A stretch of 64,000 bases of DNA from Streptomyces sp. TLI_053 (lineage in GTDB: Bacteria; Actinomycetota; Actinomycetes; Streptomycetales; Streptomycetaceae), in the NCBI RefSeq assembly GCF_900105395.1, contig NZ_LT629775.1:3303501-3367500 (forward strand), read 5' to 3'. This document shows positions 34,353-42,209 of this stretch, in pieces. The translations under genes were made by a program, and so were the position numbers. The notes under the pieces are model-generated. The model searched no databases and was not told where the DNA came from. It worked only from the letters and a program-made list of their open reading frames with translations. Positions within the stretch are counted from its first letter, which is position 1; each line of letters starts with the position of its first letter.

Positions 34353-35942
34353 TCAGGCGGCCCGCTCCCGCTCCCCGCCCGCCGCGGCCCCGCCCGGCCG
34401 CAGCCGCAGCGCCAGCAGCAGGGCCAGCACCATCACGCCGGCCGCCGAGAGGAAGACCGTGTCCACCGCGTCCACGAAGCCCGCCACCGCGTGCTCCCTG
34501 GCCGCGCCGGACAGCCGGCCGACCGCGCCCAGCGGCACACCGGGCTCGTTCGCGGTGAACACCCGGGCCAGCACCGTGCCGAAGACCGCCGCGCCCAGCG
34601 CGCTGCCCATGGTCTGGAAGAACCGGACGCCGGTGGTGGCCACCCCCAGCTGGTGCGCCGGGGCGGCGAGCTGGACCACCGTGATCAGGTGCCCGATCAG
34701 CTGGCCCAGACCGACGCCGAGCAGCAGCAGTTCGGCCCGGACCAGCCACAGCGAGGTCCCCGGCCCGCTCAGCCCGAGCAGCAGCAGCGCGGTGGCGGAG
34801 CAGACGGCGCCCGCGGCCAGCACGGCGCGCACCGACACCCCCCGCGCCTCCAGCCGGTTGACCACCAGGCCGATCGCGGTCATGCCGACCGCCATCGGGA
34901 TCAGGTAGAGGCTCGCCGAGGTCGCGGCGACACCCCGGGCGATCTGGAGGTAGAGCATCACGTACATGATCGCGCCCATCATCCCCATGCCGACCAGGCC
35001 CTGCAGTGCGAAGCCGATCCGGATCTCCGGAATCCGGAACAGCGACAGCGGCAGCACCGGGTCGGCGGCGGTGGCCTGACGGCGGAGGAAGAGCAGGAAC
35101 ACCAGCACGGTGGCCGCGGCCAGGCCGAGCAGCTGCGGGGAGGTCCAGCCGAAGGTCCGGCCGCCCCACTCGGCGACCAGCAGCAGACCCGTGACGGAGG
35201 CGGCGGCCAGGGTGGCACCGAGGAAGTCCAGCCCGCGCCGGCCGGACCCTGCGGGCAGCCGCAGCACCAGCGCGGCCCCCACCAGGAGCAGCAGGCCGAC
35301 CGGCAGGTTGACGTAGAAGATCCAGCGCCAGTCCAGGTGCTCCGCGAGCAGCGCGCCGATCAGCGGGCCGACGGCCATACCGCCACCGGCGACGATCCCG
35401 CCCGCGCCACCGCCGCCGCCGGCCTCGTCCGGGTTCCTCAGCTGGGCCATCACCACCATGGTCACGCTCATCAGCCCGCCGCCCCCGATGCCCTGGACCG
35501 CCCGGAAGGCGATGAGCTGCTCCATCGAGCCGGCGGCGCCGCACAGCGCCGAGCCGACCAGGAAGGTGCCGACCGCGCCGATCAGCACCCGCTTCGCCCC
35601 GTAGAGGTCGCAGAGTTTGCCGTAGAGCGGCAGCAGCGCGGTGGCGGCCAGCGCGAACGCGGTGACCAGCCAGGGCAGCCGGTCGACGCCGTGCACCGGG
35701 TCGAGGTCGCGGACGATCGGCACGGTGGCCGCCGACACGATGTTCGTGTCGAGCACCGCCAGCACGATCGTGACCAGGCAGAGCAGCATGCCCAGCTTGC
35801 GCTGCGGCTCGGTCATCAGGGCCGGTGCGGTCGGCCCGGACCCGGTCGGCGCCGGTGCGGTCGACGTCGGAGCGGTCGACGTCGGTGCGGTCATTACCGG
35901 CGCGGTCGGCACCGGAACGGTCGGTGATGCGGTCACGGCCAT
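34353..35942 (-). CDS. DHA2/EmrB-type MFS drug exporter
   Basis: A 529-residue permease with about 14 predicted helices. Motif A-like GKLCDLYGAKRV, motif C-like GPLIGALLAEHLDWRWIFYVNLP and FVDAVDTVFLSAAGV fit QacA/EmrB drug:H+ antiporters. An unusual Thr/Ala/Pro-rich N-terminal tail of about 40 residues (with TAPTSTAPTST repeats) precedes the first helix. ATG at 35942 has AGGGGGA upstream; longer in-frame starts cross the promoter. It is divergent from a TetR gene that carries a matching palindrome in the shared promoter, so TetR-controlled efflux is likely. Drug specificity is unknown. Confidence 0.92.
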   Translation of the reverse strand: MAVTASPTVPVPTAPVMTAPTSTAPTSTAPAPTGSGPTAPALMTEPQRKLGMLLCLVTIVLAVLDTNIVSAATVPIVRDLDPVHGVDRLPWLVTAFALAATALLPLYGKLCDLYGAKRVLIGAVGTFLVGSALCGAAGSMEQLIAFRAVQGIGGGGLMSVTMVVMAQLRNPDEAGGGGGAGGIVAGGGMAVGPLIGALLAEHLDWRWIFYVNLPVGLLLLVGAALVLRLPAGSGRRGLDFLGATLAAASVTGLLLVAEWGGRTFGWTSPQLLGLAAATVLVFLLFLRRQATAADPVLPLSLFRIPEIRIGFALQGLVGMGMMGAIMYVMLYLQIARGVAATSASLYLIPMAVGMTAIGLVVNRLEARGVSVRAVLAAGAVCSATALLLLGLSGPGTSLWLVRAELLLLGVGLGQLIGHLITVVQLAAPAHQLGVATTGVRFFQTMGSALGAAVFGTVLARVFTANEPGVPLGAVGRLSGAAREHAVAGFVDAVDTVFLSAAGVMVLALLLALRLRPGGAAAGGERERAA

Positions 35943-36037
35943 CGGAAGTCCCCCTGGGATCGCGGAGTTGGGGCGACGGGACGCCCGGCGCCGGACCGGT
36001 CCGACCCGGCGGCGCGGCACCACCATGACAGGCTTTT

Positions 36038-36050
36038 TTGACTCGGTCAA
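36038..36050. promoter_or_regulatory. TetR operator TTGAC-TCG-GTCAA
   Basis: A perfect 5+5 inverted repeat in the divergent MFS/tetR intergenic region. TTGACT also serves as a -35 box with GATACA-like sequence 18 bp downstream, so repressor binding would occlude the tetR promoter. Confidence 0.65.
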
Positions 36051-36092
36051 TTCTTCGTCCGGATACATCTTTGATCCTGGTACAGTCATGGC

Positions 36093-36773
36093 ATGACGAG
36101 AATCGAGGTCGACCCCGGGGCCGACATGGCCGGACTGGGCCTGCGGGAACGCAAGAAGCTGCAGACCGCGATCCGGATCTGGCGGACCGCCGTCGCCCTG
36201 TTCGCCGAACGCGGCTTCGACGAGGTCTCGGTGGCCGAGATCGCCGCCGCCGCCGAGGTGTCCAAGATGACCGTCTTCAACTACTTCGCGACCAAGGAGG
36301 ACCTCGTCCTCGGGCCGATGGAGCAGCACATCGACGAGCCCGCCCGGGTGGTCCGCGAAGCCGCCCCGGACGTCGCGGCGGTCACCGCGCTGCACTCCCA
36401 GTACGTCGCCGCGCTCGCCGCGTTCGACCCGGCGTCCGGTCTGAGCGACCAGCAGCAGGTGGTCGACGTGATCCGCCTCGTCCACAGCACCCCCGTACTG
36501 GCGCAGCGGGCGCAGGCCGGGTTCGGCGCCGGGGCCCGGACGGCGCTCGCCGCCGAACTGCTCGCCCGGGACCCGGAGCACGACCCGCTGCTCGCCCGGG
36601 TCGCCGCCGCCCAGCTGCTCGGCACCCGGCTGACGCTGACGGAGGAGAACCAGCGCCGGATGATGGCCGGCGACCGGGCGGCGGACGTCCTGCCCGAGGC
36701 CCTGGCCAACGCCGACCGCGCCTTCGGCCTGGCCGCCGACGGTCTCGGCGACTACGGCGCCACCCGGTCCTGA
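36093..36773 (+). CDS. TetR-family transcriptional regulator
   Basis: A 226-residue repressor whose HTH (VSVAEIAAAAEVSKMTVFNYF) lies near residue 45; a TetR_C-type helical domain follows. It is divergent from the MFS exporter and overlaps its promoter with the palindrome at 36038-36050, so it most likely represses the exporter and itself. The start ATG is 43 bp past the palindrome. Ligand, perhaps an exported drug, is unknown. The enoyl-CoA hydratase gene follows in the same direction after 83 bp. Confidence 0.9.
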   Translation: MTRIEVDPGADMAGLGLRERKKLQTAIRIWRTAVALFAERGFDEVSVAEIAAAAEVSKMTVFNYFATKEDLVLGPMEQHIDEPARVVREAAPDVAAVTALHSQYVAALAAFDPASGLSDQQQVVDVIRLVHSTPVLAQRAQAGFGAGARTALAAELLARDPEHDPLLARVAAAQLLGTRLTLTEENQRRMMAGDRAADVLPEALANADRAFGLAADGLGDYGATRS

Positions 36774-36856
36774 GCGGCACCCCGGGCGGCACCGCCGGAC
36801 TCCGGGAGACCGGACTCTGCGAGAGTGGCCGCACCCACACCCTCCCGGAGGTGCCC

Positions 36857-37669
36857 ATGGCCACCCGGCCGCCGCTCACACGCGACCGCGCCCCGCTGCC
36901 CACCGAGACCGAGGGCCTCAACGCCCACGTCGGCGAGGACGGCGTCGCGGTACTGGAGTTCGACCGCCCGCACCGGCGCAACGCCGTCACCCTGGCGATC
37001 TGGCAGGCCCTGCCGCAGGTGCTGAAGCGGCTGGCCGAGGAGCCGGGTGTGCGCGCGTTGCTGGTCACCGGCGCGGGCGGCACCTTCAGCGCCGGTGCCG
37101 ACATCGACGAACTGGCCGGGGTCTACGGCGATCCGGACCGTGCCGACGCCTACCACGCGATCAACGTCGCCGCCGAGGAGGCCCTGGCGGCGTTCCCGCA
37201 CCCGACCATCGCCGTGGTGCACGGCGCCTGCGTCGGCGGCGGCTGCCAGCTGGCGGTCGCCTGCGACCTGCGCTTCGTCGCCGCGGACGCCCGGCTCGGC
37301 ATCACCCCGGCCAAGCTGGGCGTGGTGTACCCGGCGGTGCCCACCCTGCGGCTGGCCCGGCTGGTGGGTCCGGCCCGCGCCAAGTACCTGCTGTTCTCGG
37401 GCGAGTTGCTGTCCGCGCCGGAGGCGGCCGCCCTCGGACTGGCCGAGCGCGTCCTGCCGGCCGCCGAACTTGACGCCGCGGCACTGGAGTTCGCCCGGCT
37501 GCTGACCACCCGCTCGCCGCAGACCATCGGCGCGGTCAAGGCGGCGCTGGCGGTGCCGCCGGAACGGGCGGCCGAGGCCCTCGCTCCCTGGGAGCGCCGC
37601 TCCCGCGAGGCCCCGGACGTCCGCGAGGGGCTCGCCGCCTTCCTCGAACGCCGCCCGCCCCGGTTCTGA
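36857..37669 (+). CDS. enoyl-CoA hydratase/isomerase family protein
   Basis: A 270-residue crotonase-fold enzyme. Oxyanion-hole segments GTFSAGADIDEL and HGACVGGGCQLAVACDLRF are present, with TPAKLGVVYPAVPTLRLARLVG and the C-terminal trimerisation helices. Crotonase members hydrate enoyl-CoA or carry out related CoA-ester chemistry in the cytoplasm. ATG at 36857 has CGGAGG at 7 bp; earlier in-frame starts lie inside the tetR promoter shadow. It may be cotranscribed with the TetR gene upstream, though a separate promoter cannot be excluded. Confidence 0.92.
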   Translation: MATRPPLTRDRAPLPTETEGLNAHVGEDGVAVLEFDRPHRRNAVTLAIWQALPQVLKRLAEEPGVRALLVTGAGGTFSAGADIDELAGVYGDPDRADAYHAINVAAEEALAAFPHPTIAVVHGACVGGGCQLAVACDLRFVAADARLGITPAKLGVVYPAVPTLRLARLVGPARAKYLLFSGELLSAPEAAALGLAERVLPAAELDAAALEFARLLTTRSPQTIGAVKAALAVPPERAAEALAPWERRSREAPDVREGLAAFLERRPPRF

Positions 37670-37698
37670 CCGGACGGGTCCCGGGGCCGGGGCGGGCC

Positions 37699-37776
37699 GG
37701 CACCGGACCGGGGCGGCACCGGGCCGGAGCGGCACCGGACCGGAGCGGCACCGGACCGGAGCGGCACCGGACCGAC
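37699..37776. repeat. 16-bp tandem repeat, nearly five copies
   Basis: Five consecutive GGCACCGGACCGGAGC-like units follow the enoyl-CoA hydratase stop. Units 3 and 4 are identical. The strong CCGG/CCGG palindromes could fold and act as a terminator for the hydratase gene. Confidence 0.85.
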
Positions 37777-37829
37777 GGATACGATCATGCGACCGATCCG
37801 CAGCCGAACCAGCCCGGAGCGCCACCGCG

Positions 37830-38429
37830 ATGACCGCCGCGACCACCACCGACACGCCCACGACGACCCGGGCCCGCCGGATCACCGACGGCCTGGAGCC
37901 GAAGAACGTCATCATCGCGATGCTGCTCCTGCTCGGCGGCCTCCGCTACGGCTGGACCGGCCTCGCCTGGGCGGCGTTCGCGGCCGTGTTCACCGCCGTG
38001 CTCCCGACCCTGTTCATCCACTACGGCATGCGCAGGGGAACCGTCGGCGACCGCCACGTCGGCCACCGGCAGCGGCGGCTGACGCTCTTCCCGCTGATCA
38101 TGATCTCGGTCGCGGCCGGACTGGTGGTGATGCTCGCCGCGGACGCCCCGCGCGACCTGACCGCGACGGTGGTGGCGATGCTCGCCTCGCTGGTACCGAT
38201 CCTGGTGATCACCGTCTGGTGGAAGATCTCCGTGCACACCGCCGTGGCGAGCGGCGCGACGGTCTGCCTGGCCGTCGCGCTCTCGCCCTGGTGGCTGCTG
38301 CTGTACCCGACGGTCGCGGCGATCGGCTGGTCCCGGGTGGTGCTGCGGGACCACACCACCGCGCAGACGGTCGCCGGCACGGTGGTGGGCGCCCTGTCGG
38401 CCGGGCTCACCTTCTGGGCCGCCCGCTGA
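37830..38429 (+). CDS. PAP2-like membrane phosphatase, atypical
   Basis: A 199-residue protein with five or six predicted membrane helices. Segments KISVHTAVASGA and SRVVLRDHTTAQTVAGTVVG resemble parts of the PAP2 lipid-phosphatase signature (KX6RP, PSGH, SRX5HX3D), including SR and the second His, but the final acidic residue is Gln (HTTAQ) and the PSGH motif appears as VHTA. It may therefore be a degenerate or non-catalytic member. ATG at 37830 follows GGAGC at good spacing. It is isolated between tandem-repeat DNA and the convergent acyl-CoA dehydrogenase. Confidence 0.75.
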   Translation: MTAATTTDTPTTTRARRITDGLEPKNVIIAMLLLLGGLRYGWTGLAWAAFAAVFTAVLPTLFIHYGMRRGTVGDRHVGHRQRRLTLFPLIMISVAAGLVVMLAADAPRDLTATVVAMLASLVPILVITVWWKISVHTAVASGATVCLAVALSPWWLLLYPTVAAIGWSRVVLRDHTTAQTVAGTVVGALSAGLTFWAAR

Positions 38430-38509
38430 CCCTCCGGCCCGCCCGGGTCCGCCCGGGCCCGCCCGTCGGCCCCGTCGGCCCCCGCCGGCCCCGGCCCGGC
38501 CGCCGGCCG

Positions 38510-39727
38510 TCAGCGGATCGGCAGCCCCGAGACGGCCCGGGCGATCACCAGCCGCTGGATCTCGCTGGTCCCCTCGAAGATCGAGTAGATAGCGCTGTCC
38601 CGGTGCATCCGCTCGACCGGGTACTCCCGGGTGAAACCGTTGCCGCCGAGGATCTGCATCGCCTGCGCGGTGACCCACTTGGCGGTCTCGCCCGCGTAGA
38701 GCTTGGACATCGAACCCTCGGCCGAGGTGAACGGCTGGTTGGTGGCGGCCATCCAGGAGGCCCGCCAGACCAGCAGCCTGGCCGCGTCGATCCGGGTCTT
38801 CATGTCGGCCAGCTGGAACGCGACGCCCTGGTTGTCGATGATCGGACGGCCGAACTGCACCCGGGTCTTCGCGTAGTCGAGCGCGACCTCGTAGGCGGCC
38901 CGGGCGATCCCGATCGCCTGCGCGCCGACGGCCGGCCGGGAGGCCTCGAAGGTGGCCATCGCGGCGTTCCGCCCGGACTTGCGGACGCCCTCGCGGGCCC
39001 GGGCGAGGCGCTCGTCCAGCTTCTCCTTGCCACCGAGCAGGCAGTGCCCGGGCAGCCGGACGGAGTCCAGCACCACCTCGGCGGTGTGCGAGGCCCGGAT
39101 GCCGTGCTTCTTGAACTTCTGGCCCTGGCTCAGCCCCGGCGTTCCCGGCGGCACCACGAAGGACGCCTGCCCGCGCGCGCCGAGCGCCGGGTCGACGGCG
39201 GCCACCACCACGTGGACGGCGGCGATCCCGCCGTTGGTGGCCCAGGTCTTGGTGCCGTTCAGCACCCACTCGTCGGTGGCCTCCTCGTACACCGCCCGGG
39301 TGCGCAGCGCGGACACGTCGGAGCCGGCGTCGGGCTCGGAGGAGCAGAACGCCGCGACCTTGACGTCGTCCGGGGTGCCGAACATCTGCGGCGCCCAGGT
39401 GCCGATCTGCTCGTCCGTCCCGTTGGCGAGGACGGCGACGGCGGCGAGGGTGGTGCCGACGATGGACAGGCCGATGCCCGCGTCGCCCCAGAACAGCTCC
39501 TCCATGGCGATCGGGATGCCGACGCCGGAGGGGTCGAAGTACTGCTGGGCGTAGAAGTCCAGCGAGTAGATGCCGAGCTTGGCGGCCTCCTGGATGATCG
39601 GCCAGGGGGTCTCCTCGCGCTCGTCCCACTCCGCGGCGGCGGGCCGCACCACGTCCGCGGCGAAGCCGTGCAGCCAGTCGCGGACGGCGATCTGGTCCGG
39701 ACCCGGGTCCAGCGAGAAGGTGCTCAT
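38510..39727 (-). CDS. acyl-CoA dehydrogenase
   Basis: A 405-residue FAD-dependent dehydrogenase. AFCSSEPDAGSDVSALRTRA and WVLNGTKTWATNGGIA are the FAD/substrate signature 1 region; YSIFEGTSEIQRLVIAR contains the catalytic Glu at the end of the C-terminal helical domain. These enzymes introduce the alpha-beta double bond in acyl-CoA, passing electrons to ETF. ATG at 39727 has a GGAGG-like upstream site. It is divergent from a TetR gene with a perfect palindrome between them, suggesting TetR control by a fatty acyl or similar ligand. The substrate chain length is unknown. Confidence 0.95.
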   Translation of the reverse strand: MSTFSLDPGPDQIAVRDWLHGFAADVVRPAAAEWDEREETPWPIIQEAAKLGIYSLDFYAQQYFDPSGVGIPIAMEELFWGDAGIGLSIVGTTLAAVAVLANGTDEQIGTWAPQMFGTPDDVKVAAFCSSEPDAGSDVSALRTRAVYEEATDEWVLNGTKTWATNGGIAAVHVVVAAVDPALGARGQASFVVPPGTPGLSQGQKFKKHGIRASHTAEVVLDSVRLPGHCLLGGKEKLDERLARAREGVRKSGRNAAMATFEASRPAVGAQAIGIARAAYEVALDYAKTRVQFGRPIIDNQGVAFQLADMKTRIDAARLLVWRASWMAATNQPFTSAEGSMSKLYAGETAKWVTAQAMQILGGNGFTREYPVERMHRDSAIYSIFEGTSEIQRLVIARAVSGLPIR

Positions 39728-39804
39728 GGTGGGGGCCTCCGAAGATGGGTGCGACCCCAGAGGGGCGCGTCCGAGGATTCGACCGAAAGTGCGACCGACC
39801 GGGG

Positions 39805-39821
39805 TGTTACCACCGGTAACA
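39805..39821. promoter_or_regulatory. TetR operator TGTTACC-ACC-GGTAACA
   Basis: A perfect 7+7 inverted repeat between the divergent acyl-CoA dehydrogenase and tetR genes. A second GGTAACC half-site lies at 39844-39850. Together they resemble FadR/TetR-type operators of fatty-acid genes. Confidence 0.7.
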
Positions 39822-39900
39822 TCGTCGGAGTCTGCTACTGCTTGGTAACCGGTGTCAACGCCGGTGCCGGAACCCCGGCACGGAAGCGAAGGAACAGCGC

Positions 39901-40557
39901 ATGGACCCAGAGCCCCGCCGCGAGCAGTTGCTCAACGCCGCCGACCGGGTCATCCAGCGCGAGGGGCCGGCCGCGAGCATGAACGCCATCGCCGCCGAGG
40001 CCGGCATCACCAAGCCGATCCTCTACCGGCACTTCGGTGACCGGAACGGCCTGATCCGGGCCCTGACCGAGCGCCACACCGGTGGACTGCTGGCCGCCGT
40101 CCGGGCCGCGCTGGCCGAACCGCTGGAGCGCCGCGACCGGGTCGAGCACGTCCTGGACACCTATCTCGCCGGGATCGAGTCCCGCCCCCAGGTCTACCGG
40201 CTGCTCACCCACCCCGAACCCGGTGACCCCAGCGGCGCGGGCAACGCGCTCGCGCCGGCCCTGCGGCAGATCGCCGAGGAGATCACCCGGGCCGTCGCCG
40301 GGCAGGTCGACCTCGGCGCCGACCGCGAACTGCTCGCCGAGGCCTGGGGGCGGGGGATCACCGGCATGGTGCTGGCGGCCGGCGACTGGTGGCTGGAGTC
40401 CCGCCCCTGCTCGCGCACCCGGATGGTGCAGGCGCTCGCCGACCTGCTCTGGGGGCGGCTCGCCGCCGCCGCCGACCTGCCGACCGCCGCCCTGCCCGGC
40501 GGAGCCGCGCCGGCCCCGGCCCCGGCGGCGGAGCCCCCGGACCGCCCCACCGGCTGA
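39901..40557 (+). CDS. TetR-family transcriptional regulator
   Basis: A 218-residue repressor. HTH: ASMNAIAAEAGITKPILYRHF near residue 40. A TetR_C domain follows and the C-terminal tail is Pro/Ala-rich. ATG at 39901 follows AAGGA. It is divergent from the acyl-CoA dehydrogenase and very likely controls it through the palindrome at 39805-39821, and itself through the half-site at 39844. A fatty acid or branched acyl ligand is plausible. It ends about 150 bp before the GH5 gene. Confidence 0.92.
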   Translation: MDPEPRREQLLNAADRVIQREGPAASMNAIAAEAGITKPILYRHFGDRNGLIRALTERHTGGLLAAVRAALAEPLERRDRVEHVLDTYLAGIESRPQVYRLLTHPEPGDPSGAGNALAPALRQIAEEITRAVAGQVDLGADRELLAEAWGRGITGMVLAAGDWWLESRPCSRTRMVQALADLLWGRLAAAADLPTAALPGGAAPAPAPAAEPPDRPTG

Positions 40558-40703
40558 CCGGCCGACCGGCTAACCGGCCGAGACCGACCGCCAACAGCGC
40601 TTCCCCACAGGCGTGTTCCGCTGCGGTCCCGCACCGCTCCCTTGCGCGGCGCGGACCCGGCGGGCATCATCGGGCCCCACCCCCGCCCGCCCCGGAGGTC
40701 CCG

Positions 40704-42158
40704 ATGCGCCCGCCCCGCACCGCCGTTGCCCTCCTGATCACCGCCGCCCTCGCCCTGCCCGCCGCTCCGGCCCGGGCCCACTCCCCGTCCCGCGCACCGG
40801 CGTTCCCCACCGGCACCGCCACCGCCCCGGACGGCCGCACCGACCTCACCGACGCCGCCGGCCGCCGGCTCCAGCTGCGCGGCTTCAACCTCGACAAGTA
40901 CGCCGAGGCCACCGAGCGGGACCTCGGATCGATCGCCGCCCAGGGCTTCACCCTGGTCCGCCTGCCGGTCTCCTGGACCAGGCTGGAGCCGACCAGGGGC
41001 CGCCTCGACCCGGCCGAACTGCGGCGGCTGCACCGGCTCCTGGACGCGGCCGACCGCTCCGGCCTGCTCGTCCTGGTCGACCTCCACCAGGACGTCTACG
41101 GCCCGTACTTCGGCGGCGGGGACCGCGGCATCCCGCCCTGGGCCACCCGCGACGACGGCCTGCCGTTCGAGCCCGACCCCGACGACTGGTTCGCCGGCTA
41201 CTTCCAGCCCGGCGTCCAGGCCGCCTTCCGGCACCTCTACGACGACCCCGACCTGCGCGCCTGGCAGGCCGACTTCTACACCCGGCTGGCCCGCGAACTG
41301 CGCGGCCACCGCTCACTGCTGGGCTACGACCTGTTCAACGAGCCGTTCGGCCCGGTGGACGGCGACCCGGCCGACCCGGAGGTGCTCGCCCGCGCCGCCG
41401 CCGAGCTGGAACAGGGCCGGCTGGCCGGCATGTACCGGCGGCTGATCGCCGCCGTGCGCCGGGCCGACACCCGCGCCTGGCTGTTCGTCGAACCGACCGT
41501 CCTGGTCGGCCAGGGCGTCCCCACCCGGCTGCCCGGCTTCACCGACCCCCGCCCCGGCGCGGCCCGGCTCGGCTACGCGCCGCACTTCTACGACACCGCC
41601 GTCGAGTCCGGCGCCGACTGGGACCCGGCCGGCGGCTTCGTCGAGCGCTACAGCGCCGCGATCACCGCCTACCCGACCGCCCGCCGGCTTCCGGTCCTGG
41701 TCGGCGAGTGGGGCCCGCCGGACTCCCGTACGCCCGGCAACACCCTGCTGGTCCGCCGCCAGGTCGAAGCGATGGACGGCTTCGCGGGCGGCTGGACGAT
41801 GTGGTACTGGTGCCGGGGCCACGGCGGCTACTGCGCGCTCGACCCGGCCGGCCGGCCCGCCCCGGGCGAGGAACCGGCCTTCGGCCCGTACCCGGTCGCG
41901 ACCGCCGGCACGGGCGCCCGCACCACCTCCGACGGCACGCGGCACACCGTCCGCTGGACCGCCGACGGCACCGGCCGGAGCACCGAACTCGCGCTGCCGG
42001 CCGCCGCGTTCCCCACCGGCGTACGCGTCACGGCACGCCCGTCCGGCGTCCTGGTCGAGCTCGACCAGCCGAGCGGCGACCGGGCCGGCCACGCCCGGAT
42101 CCGGCTCCCGCACGCCCGCCCCGGCACCCCGGTCACCGTCGTCCTCGAACCCCGATGA
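40704..42158 (+). CDS. secreted glycoside hydrolase family 5 (endoglycoceramidase-like)
   Basis: A 484-residue exported protein with a signal peptide (LITAALALPAAPARAHS). The GH5 catalytic barrel shows the acid/base Glu213 in LFNEPFG and nucleophile Glu335 in VLVGEWG, plus DLHQDVYG and RGIPPWAT that fit the endoglycoceramidase subgroup, which removes oligosaccharides from glycosphingolipids. A C-terminal beta-rich domain (about residues 390-484) follows. ATG has CGGAGG upstream. It stands alone and is convergent with the M3 peptidase gene. Exact glycan substrate is not shown by the sequence. Confidence 0.9.
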   Translation: MRPPRTAVALLITAALALPAAPARAHSPSRAPAFPTGTATAPDGRTDLTDAAGRRLQLRGFNLDKYAEATERDLGSIAAQGFTLVRLPVSWTRLEPTRGRLDPAELRRLHRLLDAADRSGLLVLVDLHQDVYGPYFGGGDRGIPPWATRDDGLPFEPDPDDWFAGYFQPGVQAAFRHLYDDPDLRAWQADFYTRLARELRGHRSLLGYDLFNEPFGPVDGDPADPEVLARAAAELEQGRLAGMYRRLIAAVRRADTRAWLFVEPTVLVGQGVPTRLPGFTDPRPGAARLGYAPHFYDTAVESGADWDPAGGFVERYSAAITAYPTARRLPVLVGEWGPPDSRTPGNTLLVRRQVEAMDGFAGGWTMWYWCRGHGGYCALDPAGRPAPGEEPAFGPYPVATAGTGARTTSDGTRHTVRWTADGTGRSTELALPAAAFPTGVRVTARPSGVLVELDQPSGDRAGHARIRLPHARPGTPVTVVLEPR

Positions 42159-42161
42159 GCG

Positions 42162-42201
42162 ACGGCCGGGCGGCGCGGGACGCTCCGCACCGCCCGGCCG
42201 T
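42162..42201. terminator. bidirectional hairpin between GH5 and M3 genes
   Basis: A 17-bp stem (42162-42178 with 42185-42201) with one mismatch and a 6-base loop separates convergent genes. Confidence 0.8.
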
Positions 42202-42209
42202 GCTTCCCG

